From: RGIG4034 sp045576455
Lineage (GTDB): Bacteria; Bacillota; Clostridia; Lachnospirales; Lachnospiraceae
Direction: 5' to 3'
NCBI GenBank assembly: GCA_045576455.1
Contig: JAZNGM010000002.1
Coordinates: forward strand, 35,780 to 99,779
DNA: 64,000 nucleotides
Translations under genes and position numbers: made by a program
Notes under the pieces: generated by a model
Database searches by the model: none
What the model saw: only the letters and a program-made list of their open reading frames with translations
What the model was told of the DNA's origin: nothing
In this document: piece by piece, positions 1 through 8,700 of the stretch
Numbering within the stretch: the stretch's first letter is position 1
Layout of the letters: the number at the start of each line of letters is the position of its first letter

Positions 1-477
1 TCTGAAGGCTACGGCAATGACTTTGATATTAACAAATTACGTTATGATAAGATTATCATCATGGCAGATGCCGACGTAGACGGTGAACATATCTGTACGC
101 TTTTATTAACGTTATTTTATCGTTTCATGCCACAGCTTATATACGAAGGACATGTATACATCGCTATGCCGCCTTTATATAAGGCCATGCCGAGCAAGGG
201 AGAAGAAGAGTATCTTTATGATGATGCCGCCCTTGCCAAATACAGGGCAAAACATAAAGGTCCATTTACCTTACAGCGCTATAAAGGTCTTGGTGAAATG
301 GACGCTCAGCAGTTATGGGATACTACATTAAATCCGGAAACCAGACTTCTTAAAAAGGTTGAAATTGAAGATGCCATTAAAGCATCGAACACAACGGAAC
401 TTCTGATGGGAAATGAAGTACTTCCACGAAAAGAATTTATATACACGCATGCTACCGATGCGGAACTTGACATTTAG
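1..477 (+). CDS. parE: DNA topoisomerase IV subunit B, C-terminal part (partial)
   Basis: The gene enters from the left edge; the frame is open from base 1 and leaves 158 residues ending in TAG. It is the ATP-dependent subunit of a type IIA topoisomerase. Visible are the Toprim metal-binding motif DADVDGEH (fragment residues 23-30) and the conserved RYKGLGEM (93-100). No long insertion of the kind found in proteobacterial GyrB is present. The subunit A gene follows 11 bases downstream, so the two form an operon. I prefer topoisomerase IV over gyrase because the partner lacks a canonical GyrA box, but gyrase B cannot be excluded from the C-terminus alone. Confidence 0.85.
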   Translation, partial: SEGYGNDFDINKLRYDKIIIMADADVDGEHICTLLLTLFYRFMPQLIYEGHVYIAMPPLYKAMPSKGEEEYLYDDAALAKYRAKHKGPFTLQRYKGLGEMDAQQLWDTTLNPETRLLKKVEIEDAIKASNTTELLMGNEVLPRKEFIYTHATDAELDI

Positions 478-488
478 GAGGCGTAACA

Positions 489-2729
489 ATGGAACAGGAA
501 AAGATTATACGGACCGAGTATTCGGACATAATGCAGAAATCATTCATTAACTACGCCATGAGTGTCATCATCGCCCGGGCTCTTCCGGATGCCAGAGACG
601 GTTTAAAGCCGGTTCAGCGAAGAACACTATATGACATGCATGAACTTGGCATTAAATATGATAAGCCTTACAGAAAAAGTGCACGTATTGTCGGCGATAC
701 CATGGGTAAATACCACCCGCACGGTGACAGTTCTATATATGACGCCCTTGTCGTAATGACTCAGGATTTTAAGAAAGGACTTCCTCTTGTCGACGGTCAC
801 GGTAACTTTGGTAATATCGAAGGTGACGGCGCCGCTGCCATGCGTTATACAGAGGCAAGACTTCAGAAAGTAACGCAGGATGGCCTTTTAGCTGACCTTG
901 ATAAAGATGTTATCGACTTTATTCCAAACTTTGATGAAACGGAAAAAGAGCCATCTGTTCTGCCTGCAAAATTCCCAAATCTCCTTGTAAACGGTGCGGA
1001 GGGTATAGCGGTTGGTATGGCAACGAACATTCCTCCTCATAATTTAGCAGAAGTTATCGATGCCACAAAAGCATATATGAACAACGAGGATATTACGGTT
1101 AAGGAATTAATGAAATACATACCGGGTCCGGATTTTCCGACCGGCGGTATTGTATGCAATAAAGATGAATTACTTTCTATATACGAAACCGGCCAGGGTA
1201 AAATTAAGCTTCGCGGAAAAGTTGATATCGAGAAAGCAAAGGGCGGAAAAACCAATGTGGTAATTTCTGAAATACCATTTACCATGATTGGTGCCAATAT
1301 CACTAAATTTTTGCAGGATGTGGCAGACCTTGCCGAAAGCAAAAAAACAAATGATATTGTAGATATTTCAAATCAGTCTTCCAAAGAAGGCATACGTATT
1401 GTTATAGAATTAAAGAAAGATGCAGATGTACAAAACTTCATCAACATGCTTTACAAAAAAACAAAGCTTGAAGATACTTTTGGCGTAAATATACTGGCCA
1501 TTGCTAACGAACGCCCGGAGACCATGAGCTTAAAGCAGGTTATTAAGTACAATGTCGATTTCCAGTATGAAGTTAACAAGCGTAAATACACAAACCTCCT
1601 AAAAAAAGAACAGGAAAAAAAGGAAATACAGGAAGGACTTATCAAAGCCTGCAATGTAATCGACCTTGTTATTGAAATATTACGTGGTTCTAAAGACCGT
1701 CAGATGGCAAAAGCCTGCCTTGTTGAAGGAAAAACTGACGGAATCCACTTTAAATCAAAAGAATCCAAGGTTATGGCTGCTTTACTCTGTTTTACTGAAA
1801 AACAGGCAAACGCTATTTTGGAAATGCGTTTATACAAATTAATAGGTCTCGAACTGGAAGCGCTTATCAAAGAACATGACGAAACAGTAGCCAATATATA
1901 CCGTTACGAAGACATCCTTGAAAGAAGAGACTCCATGTCACAAGTTATTATGAATGAACTGGATGCACTCAAAAAAGAGTTTTCAAGACCACGAAGAACG
2001 GTAATTGAAAATGCTGAAGAAGCCGTATTCGAAGAAAAGAAGATGGAAGAAATGGATCTTTACTTCCTTATGGACCGTTTCGGCTATGCACGCTGCGTAG
2101 ATGTACCTACCTATGAGCGTAATATGGAAGCTGCTCTTTTAGAAAATTCTTATATTATCAAATGTAAAAACACCGGAAAGATTTGTCTGTTCACGAACAA
2201 GGGACAAGTGCACACCTTAAAAGTGCTTGATTTACCATTCGGTAAATTCAGGGATAAAGGCATTCCTGTTGATAATGTAAGCAACTTTAACTCCTCACAG
2301 GAAAACATAGTTTGTGTTGCAAGCCAGTCAGACCTTAATCTCTACCGTCTTGTTTTTGTAACCAAAACTTCAATGATGAAAATAGTAGACGGTGGCGAAT
2401 TTGATGTAGCCAAAAGAACTGTTGCCTCAACCAAGCTTAATAATAATGACGAAGTAGTAGGTGTTGCAGTACTAACGGAACAACGCAATATTATTTTACA
2501 AACCCGCGACGGATACTTCCTGCGTTTCCCGATTGAAGAGATCCCGGAAAAGAAAAAGGCCGCTGTAGGTGTACGCGGAATGAAGCTTACCGGTAATGAT
2601 TTTGTTGAAAACGTTTATTTTTCACAAAATGCCGTTGAAAACTCCGTAGAATATAAAGGCAAAAACATTGAGCTTAATAAAATCAAACTCGGCAAGAGGG
2701 ATACCAAAGGAGTAAAAGTCCGCGTATGA
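489..2729 (+). CDS. parC: DNA topoisomerase IV subunit A (GyrA/ParC family)
   Basis: This is the breakage-reunion subunit, 746 residues, paired with the subunit B gene just upstream and preceded by an AGGAGG-like site. The catalytic tyrosine is Y120 in AMRYTEARL. The quinolone-determining helix reads HPHGDSSIYDALV (76-88), with Ser81 and Asp85 at the usual sensitive positions, so no resistance substitution is seen there. The C-terminal beta-pinwheel begins near residue 540. The GyrA box QRRGGKG is not present; the corresponding region reads FRDKGIPVDN. That supports ParC (decatenase) over GyrA, although clostridial second topoisomerases are often named only gyrase/topoisomerase IV subunit A. 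The stop overlaps the rsmD start (ATGA). Confidence 0.88.
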   Translation: MEQEKIIRTEYSDIMQKSFINYAMSVIIARALPDARDGLKPVQRRTLYDMHELGIKYDKPYRKSARIVGDTMGKYHPHGDSSIYDALVVMTQDFKKGLPLVDGHGNFGNIEGDGAAAMRYTEARLQKVTQDGLLADLDKDVIDFIPNFDETEKEPSVLPAKFPNLLVNGAEGIAVGMATNIPPHNLAEVIDATKAYMNNEDITVKELMKYIPGPDFPTGGIVCNKDELLSIYETGQGKIKLRGKVDIEKAKGGKTNVVISEIPFTMIGANITKFLQDVADLAESKKTNDIVDISNQSSKEGIRIVIELKKDADVQNFINMLYKKTKLEDTFGVNILAIANERPETMSLKQVIKYNVDFQYEVNKRKYTNLLKKEQEKKEIQEGLIKACNVIDLVIEILRGSKDRQMAKACLVEGKTDGIHFKSKESKVMAALLCFTEKQANAILEMRLYKLIGLELEALIKEHDETVANIYRYEDILERRDSMSQVIMNELDALKKEFSRPRRTVIENAEEAVFEEKKMEEMDLYFLMDRFGYARCVDVPTYERNMEAALLENSYIIKCKNTGKICLFTNKGQVHTLKVLDLPFGKFRDKGIPVDNVSNFNSSQENIVCVASQSDLNLYRLVFVTKTSMMKIVDGGEFDVAKRTVASTKLNNNDEVVGVAVLTEQRNIILQTRDGYFLRFPIEEIPEKKKAAVGVRGMKLTGNDFVENVYFSQNAVENSVEYKGKNIELNKIKLGKRDTKGVKVRV

Positions 2730-3283
2730 GAGTAATAGCCGGAACCGCAAGAAGCATTCCATTACAAACACCAAAAGGCGAACATACAAGACCAACCACA
2801 GACCGAATTAAAGAAACGCTCTTTAATATGCTTAACAGCAGTATATCCGGGTGCGTTTTCCTTGATTTATTCAGCGGAAGCGGAGGAATCGGTATTGAAG
2901 CCATCAGCAGGGGCGCTAAAAAAGCATATTTTGTAGAAAAAGATAAAGAAGCAATTGAATGTATTACGGAGAATCTGAAGAAATGCCGTTTTACAGACAA
3001 AGCAATTGTATTAAAACAAGATGTAAGCGCCGCTGTTATGAGTTCGATTCATGAATGTGCCGACATAATTTTTATGGACCCGCCATATGATTTGCAAATT
3101 GAGAAAAAAATTCTTGATTTACTGGCATCTTCTTCTATAATTAATAGTGATTCCGTCATTATTGTGGAAGCTAAACTTAATAATGATTTTTCTTATGCCG
3201 ATAAATTGGGATATATCATTGTAAAAGAAAAATTATACAAGACAAATAAGCATGTTTTTCTTCAAAAGAAACCAACTGCTTAA
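2726..3283 (+). CDS. rsmD: 16S rRNA (guanine(966)-N2)-methyltransferase RsmD
   Basis: This is a 185-residue SAM-dependent methyltransferase of the RsmD (YlbH) family that modifies 16S rRNA in the small subunit. The family N-terminus MRVIAGTARSIPLQTPKG is followed by the RPTTDRIKETLFN segment. The SAM-binding loop is LDLFSGSGGIGIEA (46-59), and the catalytic N-methylase motif DPPY lies at 118-121. The start overlaps the upstream stop by four bases, so translation is probably coupled. coaD follows, an arrangement also found in Bacillus (ylbH-ylbI). Confidence 0.93.
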   Translation: MRVIAGTARSIPLQTPKGEHTRPTTDRIKETLFNMLNSSISGCVFLDLFSGSGGIGIEAISRGAKKAYFVEKDKEAIECITENLKKCRFTDKAIVLKQDVSAAVMSSIHECADIIFMDPPYDLQIEKKILDLLASSSIINSDSVIIVEAKLNNDFSYADKLGYIIVKEKLYKTNKHVFLQKKPTA

Positions 3284-3304
3284 TATATGAAAGAGGTATA
3301 TATA

Positions 3305-3793
3305 ATGAATGCAGCAATTTACCCGGGAAGCTTTGATCCCGTAACTTACGGACACCTTGATATTATTAAACGTTCCGCTTTAATTTTTGACGAATTAATA
3401 GTAAGTGTACTCGACAATAAGGCAAAGACTCCATTGTTTTCTGTTGAAGAACGTGTTAATATATTAAAGGAAGCAACAAAGGATATCCCTAATGTAAAAA
3501 TTGAGTCTTTTAGCGGATTATTAATTGATTATGCTAAAAAGAAAGATATTCATGTAGCAGTAAGGGGATTACGTGCCATAACAGACTTTGAATATGAATT
3601 GCAGATAGCACAAACCAACCGTTTACTTTCCTCAGGTTGGCTTGACACCATGTTCTTTACAACAACACTTGAATATGCTTACTTAAGTTCTTCAAGCGTC
3701 AAAGAAATTGCTATGTTTAACGGGGATATTTCCCAATGTGTTCCACCTTTTGTTGCGAAACTTTTATACGCTAAATACGGAATCACAAGATAA
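3305..3793 (+). CDS. coaD: Phosphopantetheine adenylyltransferase
   Basis: CoaD adenylylates 4'-phosphopantetheine to dephospho-CoA, the penultimate step of coenzyme A synthesis. The 162-residue length is normal. The nucleotidyltransferase signature YPGSFDPVTYGHLDI is near the N-terminus (H17 in the H-x-G-H-like motif), and the SSSVKEIA motif lies near residue 128. An in-frame ATG at 3287 exists, but AGAGG at 3292-3296 is well placed for the ATG at 3305, and family proteins begin at that point. It sits between rsmD and a coiled-coil gene in one transcription unit. Confidence 0.93.
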   Translation: MNAAIYPGSFDPVTYGHLDIIKRSALIFDELIVSVLDNKAKTPLFSVEERVNILKEATKDIPNVKIESFSGLLIDYAKKKDIHVAVRGLRAITDFEYELQIAQTNRLLSSGWLDTMFFTTTLEYAYLSSSSVKEIAMFNGDISQCVPPFVAKLLYAKYGITR

Positions 3794-3806
3794 AAGGAGA
3801 ATTTGA

Positions 3807-4421
3807 ATGAGCAGTAAAATCGAACAGCTTATCGATGAAATCGAACAGTATATTGAAGGATGTAAATATCAGCCATTATCAAGTACCAAGATTATCGTTA
3901 ACAAAGAAGAGATAGATGAACTTCTTCGTGAACTCAGGATGAAGACTCCTGATGAAATCAAGCGTTATCAGAAGATTATCAGCAATAAGGAAGCAATCCT
4001 TAATGACGCAAGGGAAAAAGCGGAAAAGCTTATCAAAGAAACAACCATTCATACTAACGAGCTGATTAGTGAACATGAAATTATGCAACAGGCATATGCG
4101 CAAGCTAATGAGATTGTTACATTGGCAACGAAGCAAGCTCAGGAAATTTTGGATAATGCTACAACAGAAGCAAACAGCATGCGTGCTGCTGCAATGCAGT
4201 ATACAGACGGAATACTGGCAAACCTTGAAGCACTTATTACACAAACTGTACATGATGCATCCGTTCGTTATGATACTTTACTTAATTCATTGAACGGCTT
4301 TAATGATATTATTAAAGCGAACCGTTCAGAGCTTTATCCGCAGGAAGAACCGGATATGCTTGAACTTGATTTAGAAGACGAAGAACCAACAGAGGAGCCT
4401 AAGTCTATTGATATTATCTGA
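3807..4421 (+). CDS. Conserved coiled-coil protein of unknown function
   Basis: This is a 204-residue soluble protein with no signal peptide or membrane segment. Residues about 45-165 are alanine-, glutamate- and lysine-rich with long heptad-like helices, resembling V-ATPase subunit H or DivIVA-type coiled coils, and the last 30 residues are strongly acidic. An AAAAGGAG site precedes the ATG. It follows coaD by 13 bases and is probably cotranscribed. Its stop overlaps the stop of the convergent ylbJ by eight bases. I recognise similar proteins only as conserved hypotheticals behind coaD in clostridia. A structural role is possible, but no function is shown. Confidence 0.7.
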   Translation: MSSKIEQLIDEIEQYIEGCKYQPLSSTKIIVNKEEIDELLRELRMKTPDEIKRYQKIISNKEAILNDAREKAEKLIKETTIHTNELISEHEIMQQAYAQANEIVTLATKQAQEILDNATTEANSMRAAAMQYTDGILANLEALITQTVHDASVRYDTLLNSLNGFNDIIKANRSELYPQEEPDMLELDLEDEEPTEEPKSIDII

Positions 4422-5298
4422 TAAAAAAATATAAAACCGAAATGATTATACAATTTATAAATTTATGTATAATATATGGTTTTAAACTTATATCCGTATT
4501 TTTAAGAACGGAACGTGTTTGAAAAACACACGACAATCCGCCTATTGTAATGTAAAGAAGACTCAGAAAGATATTTACATTACTAAGTGGCAAAGCAGCC
4601 AGCCCGGCACTAATTTCAAATAATGCAAACGTTGTACTATACAGCATTTCTACGTCGCAAAAGCGTACTGGAAATGCTGTTATTATTTGCTTATATATAT
4701 AGCTTGCAGCACTTAATGCAACCATATAACCACCCATTTTTGCGATGCTTATTAAAGCATCCGTAATGGCAACATCCAGCGAATAACAGAAGGAATACCG
4801 GTTATTTTTATTTTGAACGTTTTTTATCCCGATTAACTTAGTATGAAAGGGTATTCTTTTTTTATAATATGTATAACGCAAAACAATACCATAGAAAAGC
4901 GGCACTCCATAAAACAGACATACATATTTTATAGCTTGGATACCACTGATTTTTAATAAAGGTATAACGTATGTAATGATATATATAGGACTTAAATGAT
5001 TACAGAACGCCAACAAATACATGCTTTCATGATAAGATAAACGTTTATCTTCATATAATTGCCCGATAACCTTTGCTCCCATAGGAAATCCAAACAAAAA
5101 TCCGGCACCAATAACATAATTTGCCTGAGAAGACAAGCGGAATAGCGGACGTAAAATAATTTCCGCAATCTTTATCAACCATGTTTCAAGGTGCATCCTT
5201 ACAACCAAATTAGAAAGTATCATAAACGGCAGAAGTGATGGTAACAAACCTGTATACCAAATAAGGATGGCATTTGAACAAATTGTTGCGAATGACAT
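4414..5298 (-). CDS. ylbJ: YlbJ-like sporulation integral membrane protein
   Basis: A polytopic membrane protein of 294 residues with about eight hydrophobic segments. The YlbJ/nucleoside-recognition (Gate) family signature GFLFGFPMGAKVIGQL is at about 66-81, followed by the CNHLSPIY segment. In Bacillus the family is a sigma-E-controlled sporulation protein and sits beside coaD, as here, though here it is convergent. The protein is clearly shorter than Bacillus YlbJ (about 400 residues), mostly at the N-terminal side. The start ATG has an AGGGGA site, and nothing in frame upstream suggests an extension. Its presence suggests spore-forming ancestry. Confidence 0.75.
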   Translation of the reverse strand: MSFATICSNAILIWYTGLLPSLLPFMILSNLVVRMHLETWLIKIAEIILRPLFRLSSQANYVIGAGFLFGFPMGAKVIGQLYEDKRLSYHESMYLLAFCNHLSPIYIITYVIPLLKISGIQAIKYVCLFYGVPLFYGIVLRYTYYKKRIPFHTKLIGIKNVQNKNNRYSFCYSLDVAITDALISIAKMGGYMVALSAASYIYKQIITAFPVRFCDVEMLYSTTFALFEISAGLAALPLSNVNIFLSLLYITIGGLSCVFQTRSVLKNTDISLKPYIIHKFINCIIISVLYFFIR

Positions 5299-5310
5299 AT
5301 CTTTTTCCCC

Positions 5311-5327
5311 TGAATTATGTTATACTA
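5311..5327 (+). promoter_or_regulatory. Possible extended -10 promoter for the rsuA-like gene
   Basis: TATACT at 5321-5326 is preceded by TGT, giving an extended -10 of the form TGnTATACT. No good -35 lies 17 bases upstream. It is the only plausible promoter in the 72-base gap between the divergent ylbJ and the downstream pseudouridine synthase gene. Confidence 0.4.
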
Positions 5328-5370
5328 AAGTATATTTGTGTCCAAAAAACAATATGATTAGGAAGATTTT

Positions 5371-6084
5371 ATGAGACTTGATAAATTTCTAGCTCAAAAC
5401 GGTTTCGGAACACGTTCTGAAGTAAAAGAATTAATAAAAAAAGGTAAAATAACCATAAACCAAAATATAGTAAAATCTCCGGATTTAAAAGTAAATGAAA
5501 ACGATTCCGTAATGGTTGAAGGAATACCGGTTAAGAATACCGGCACCGTATACTATATGCTTAACAAACCTTCCGGTGTCGTTAGTGCTACAAGAGACAA
5601 TACGGACAAAACAGTAATAGAACTATTAGAAGAAAAAGGCATTGTAACAAAAGACCTTTTTCCCGTAGGAAGGCTGGACAAAGATACAGAAGGTCTTTTA
5701 ATCCTAACGCAGGACGGCATCCTGGCCCATAACCTTTTATCACCCAAAAAACATGTATCAAAAACCTATTTTGTAAAATGTCTAAATGTTTTTACGGAAG
5801 AAATGAAAAACGATTTAACAGCTGGTGTAGATATTGGTGATGAAAAGAAAACCCTTCCGGCTGAAATTAATATTTTAAATCCACACGAAATAGAACTCAC
5901 TATATGCGAGGGACGATTTCATCAGGTCAAACGCATGCTGCATGCCGTAAATAATGAAGTAACATATTTAAAAAGAATTTCTATGGGGAATGTATTATTG
6001 GATGAAAATTTAGCCCCCGGAGAATTCCGCATGCTTACTGAATCAGAGATAGAAACACTAAAAAATAATAACAGAAAGAGTTAA
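5371..6084 (+). CDS. RsuA/RluB-family pseudouridine synthase
   Basis: This 237-residue enzyme isomerises uridine in rRNA. The N-terminal S4 RNA-binding domain (MRLDKFLAQNGFGTRSEV, about 1-55) is followed by the catalytic domain with MLNKPSGVVSAT and the motif GRLDKDTEGLL (100-110), whose Asp103 is the expected catalytic residue. The terminal GRFHQVKRM motif matches RsuA-type enzymes. The subfamily suggests 16S Psi516 (RsuA) rather than 23S (RluB), but this is inferred from overall resemblance. A HAD phosphatase gene follows by six bases. Confidence 0.88.
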   Translation: MRLDKFLAQNGFGTRSEVKELIKKGKITINQNIVKSPDLKVNENDSVMVEGIPVKNTGTVYYMLNKPSGVVSATRDNTDKTVIELLEEKGIVTKDLFPVGRLDKDTEGLLILTQDGILAHNLLSPKKHVSKTYFVKCLNVFTEEMKNDLTAGVDIGDEKKTLPAEINILNPHEIELTICEGRFHQVKRMLHAVNNEVTYLKRISMGNVLLDENLAPGEFRMLTESEIETLKNNNRKS

Positions 6085-6090
6085 TTATAG

Positions 6091-6747
6091 ATGAATAAGT
6101 CATATAAAGCTTTTATCTTTGACATGGACGGTACACTTATCGATTCCATGTGGATATGGAAAGATATCGATATTGAATATCTTGGCAGATTCGGTCATGA
6201 AATTCCGGATGGACTTCAGAAAAACATTGAAGGAATGAGTTTTCACCAGACAGCCATCTATTTTAAAGAACACTTCAATATACCGGACAACCTTGATAAG
6301 ATTAAAGAAGACTGGAACAAAATGGCCTACGACAAATATACGCATGAAGTCAAGGTAAAAAAGGGCGTATTTTCTTTACTTGATTATGCTAAAAACAATA
6401 ATATAAAACTTGGAATTGCCACAAGCAACAGCAGGGAACTTACCGACCAAATCCTTAAAGTACACAATCTAACGGATTATTTTGACGTTATTGTAACCGG
6501 TTCTGAGGTAATTAACGGCAAACCTGCGCCGGACATTTACTTAAAAGCCGCTGAAAAGCTTATGGTTTCAGTTAAAAATTGTCTTGTTTTCGAAGATATT
6601 ATCCCTGGCATTAAAGCCGGCAAAAATGCAGGTATGGATGTTTGTGCCGTTCCTGATGACTATTCAAAAAGCACCTTAGAAGAGAAAAGAGCTCTGGCCG
6701 ATTATTTTGTAAATTATATTGATGAAGTTATAAATGAGGTTATATAG
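6091..6747 (+). CDS. HAD-superfamily hydrolase, beta-phosphoglucomutase-like
   Basis: This is a 218-residue cytosolic HAD phosphatase. The nucleophile motif is FDMDGTLIDS, with Asp11 and Asp13. Motif II is the serine/threonine in IATSNSREL, motif III is the lysine in NGKPAPDIYL, and motif IV is the acidic VFEDIIPGIKAGKNAGM. A four-helix cap follows the first motif, as in subclass I (beta-PGM/phosphatase) members. The substrate cannot be told from sequence. It overlaps or abuts the YgiQ gene, so both are probably in the same operon as the pseudouridine synthase. Confidence 0.87.
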   Translation: MNKSYKAFIFDMDGTLIDSMWIWKDIDIEYLGRFGHEIPDGLQKNIEGMSFHQTAIYFKEHFNIPDNLDKIKEDWNKMAYDKYTHEVKVKKGVFSLLDYAKNNNIKLGIATSNSRELTDQILKVHNLTDYFDVIVTGSEVINGKPAPDIYLKAAEKLMVSVKNCLVFEDIIPGIKAGKNAGMDVCAVPDDYSKSTLEEKRALADYFVNYIDEVINEVI

Positions 6748-6748
6748 A

Positions 6749-8671
6749 ATGACTTATGATTTTTTACCTATTTCAAAAGAAGATATGGAAAAGCAGGGCA
6801 TCGAACAGCTTGACTTTGTATATATAAGCGGAGATGCTTATGTGGATCATCCTTCTTTCGGAACTTCCATTATAAGCCGTATGTTGGATGCAAACGGATA
6901 TAGCGTAGGAATTATCGCCCAACCGGACTGGAAAGACGATTCGTCCATTCAGGCACTGGGCGAACCAAGACTTGGTTTTTTAGTATCCTCCGGAAATATG
7001 GACTCCATGGTGAATCATTATTCCGTATCAAAAAGGCACCGCGAAACCGATGCTTTTTCTCCGGGCGGTGCAATAAATAAACGGCCCGATCATGCAGTAG
7101 TTGCCTATTGTAACCTTATAAGAAGAACTTATAAAACAAAGCCCATTATAATCGGTGGTATCGAAGCAAGCCTTCGACGCCTTGCGCACTATGATTATTG
7201 GTCAAATTCCTTTAAACGTTCCATTTTACTGGATTCGGGTGCCGATATATTAAGTTACGGAATGGGTGAAAAATCTATTGTAGAAATTGCTGATGCGCTT
7301 TCAAGCGGAATCGATATTAAGGATATAACCTTTATAAAAGGTACTGTATATAAAACGAAAGAAAAACCGGACGATTACGAGACAGTATTCCTCGAAAATT
7401 ATTCGGATATGAAAGCCAATAAAAAGCTTTATGCCAAAAGCTTTTATACCCAATATATAAATACAGATCCCTATTCGGCTAAAAGGCTGGTGGAAGAGTA
7501 TCCAAACGGCGTTTACGTAGTACAGAACACGCCTCAATACCCTTTGACAACAGAAGAAATGGACTTTGTATACTCACTTCCATACATGAGAACTTATCAT
7601 CCCATATATGAAATAGATGGCGGCATACCGGCAATTACAGAAGTCAAGTTTTCCTTAACAAGCAACCGTGGTTGCTTCGGCGGTTGTTCCTTCTGTGCGC
7701 TTACTTTCCATCAGGGAAGAATTATTCAGACAAGAAGCCACGAATCTATCATTGAAGAAGCAAAGAAAATAATTCAAGACCCGCAATTTAAAGGATATAT
7801 ACATGACGTTGGCGGTCCAACGGCTAATTTTAGAAGAACTGCCTGTGATAAACAAAAAGAACATGGTGTATGTACCAATAAACAATGTATGTTCCCCTCA
7901 TTGTGCAAGAATGTTAAAGTAGATCATTCCGATTATCTTGCATTACTTCGCAAATTACGTGCTTTACCGGGGGTAAAAAAGGTATTTGTACGCTCCGGTA
8001 TACGTTTTGATTACCTCATCGCAGACAAAGATGAAACTTTCTTTAAAGAACTTGTAAAATATCATATCAGCGGCCAGTTAAAAGTTGCCCCTGAGCATGT
8101 GAGTGATGCTGTACTGTCAAAAATGGGAAAGCCTGATAATTCGGTCTATAACAGATTTGTAAAACGCTATTATGATCTTAATAAGCAATTTGGCATGAAC
8201 CAATTTTTAGTGCCATACTTAATGTCTTCCCATCCGGGTTCTACCTTAAAAGAAGCAATTGAGTTATCCGAATATTTACGTGATTTAGGATATATGCCGG
8301 AACAGGTACAGGATTTTTATCCGACACCATCTACATTATCTACCGTAATGTATTATACCGGAATTGATCCGCGAGATAACAGTAGCGTAAAAATAACAGA
8401 CAATCCGCATGAAAAAGCAATGCAAAGGGCATTAATACAATATAGAAATCCTAAAAACTATGATTTAGTGTTAGAAGCCCTTAAACTTGCCGGACGCATG
8501 GATTTAGTAGGTTACGACAAAAAATGCTTTATCCGCCCACGTAACGGACGAAATGACCCAAAAGATAACAAACCGTCTGTAAATAAAGGCAAAGCACCGC
8601 AACCCGGCAATAAAATCAACAAAAAGCCGCAAAAGAAAAAAACTATACGGAATGTACACAAGAAAAAATAA
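6749..8671 (+). CDS. YgiQ-family radical SAM protein
   Basis: A 640-residue radical SAM protein of the YgiQ family, which is widespread and of unknown substrate. The N-terminal domain contains the family segment YCNLIRRTYKTKPIIIGGIEASLRR (described here in pieces: YCNLIRR, then GGIEASLRR). The cluster-binding cysteines are C309, C313 and C316 in RGCFGGCSFCAL. A cysteine-rich stretch with CTNKQCMFPSLC follows. The C-terminal 40 residues are lysine-rich and disordered-looking. The ATG at 6749 is preferred to the in-frame ATG at 6734 because GAGG at 6736-6739 is well spaced for it. It lies just behind the HAD gene. Confidence 0.9.
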   Translation: MTYDFLPISKEDMEKQGIEQLDFVYISGDAYVDHPSFGTSIISRMLDANGYSVGIIAQPDWKDDSSIQALGEPRLGFLVSSGNMDSMVNHYSVSKRHRETDAFSPGGAINKRPDHAVVAYCNLIRRTYKTKPIIIGGIEASLRRLAHYDYWSNSFKRSILLDSGADILSYGMGEKSIVEIADALSSGIDIKDITFIKGTVYKTKEKPDDYETVFLENYSDMKANKKLYAKSFYTQYINTDPYSAKRLVEEYPNGVYVVQNTPQYPLTTEEMDFVYSLPYMRTYHPIYEIDGGIPAITEVKFSLTSNRGCFGGCSFCALTFHQGRIIQTRSHESIIEEAKKIIQDPQFKGYIHDVGGPTANFRRTACDKQKEHGVCTNKQCMFPSLCKNVKVDHSDYLALLRKLRALPGVKKVFVRSGIRFDYLIADKDETFFKELVKYHISGQLKVAPEHVSDAVLSKMGKPDNSVYNRFVKRYYDLNKQFGMNQFLVPYLMSSHPGSTLKEAIELSEYLRDLGYMPEQVQDFYPTPSTLSTVMYYTGIDPRDNSSVKITDNPHEKAMQRALIQYRNPKNYDLVLEALKLAGRMDLVGYDKKCFIRPRNGRNDPKDNKPSVNKGKAPQPGNKINKKPQKKKTIRNVHKKK

Positions 8672-8700
8672 TAAAATGTAAATCAATTAGGAGGTAATCC

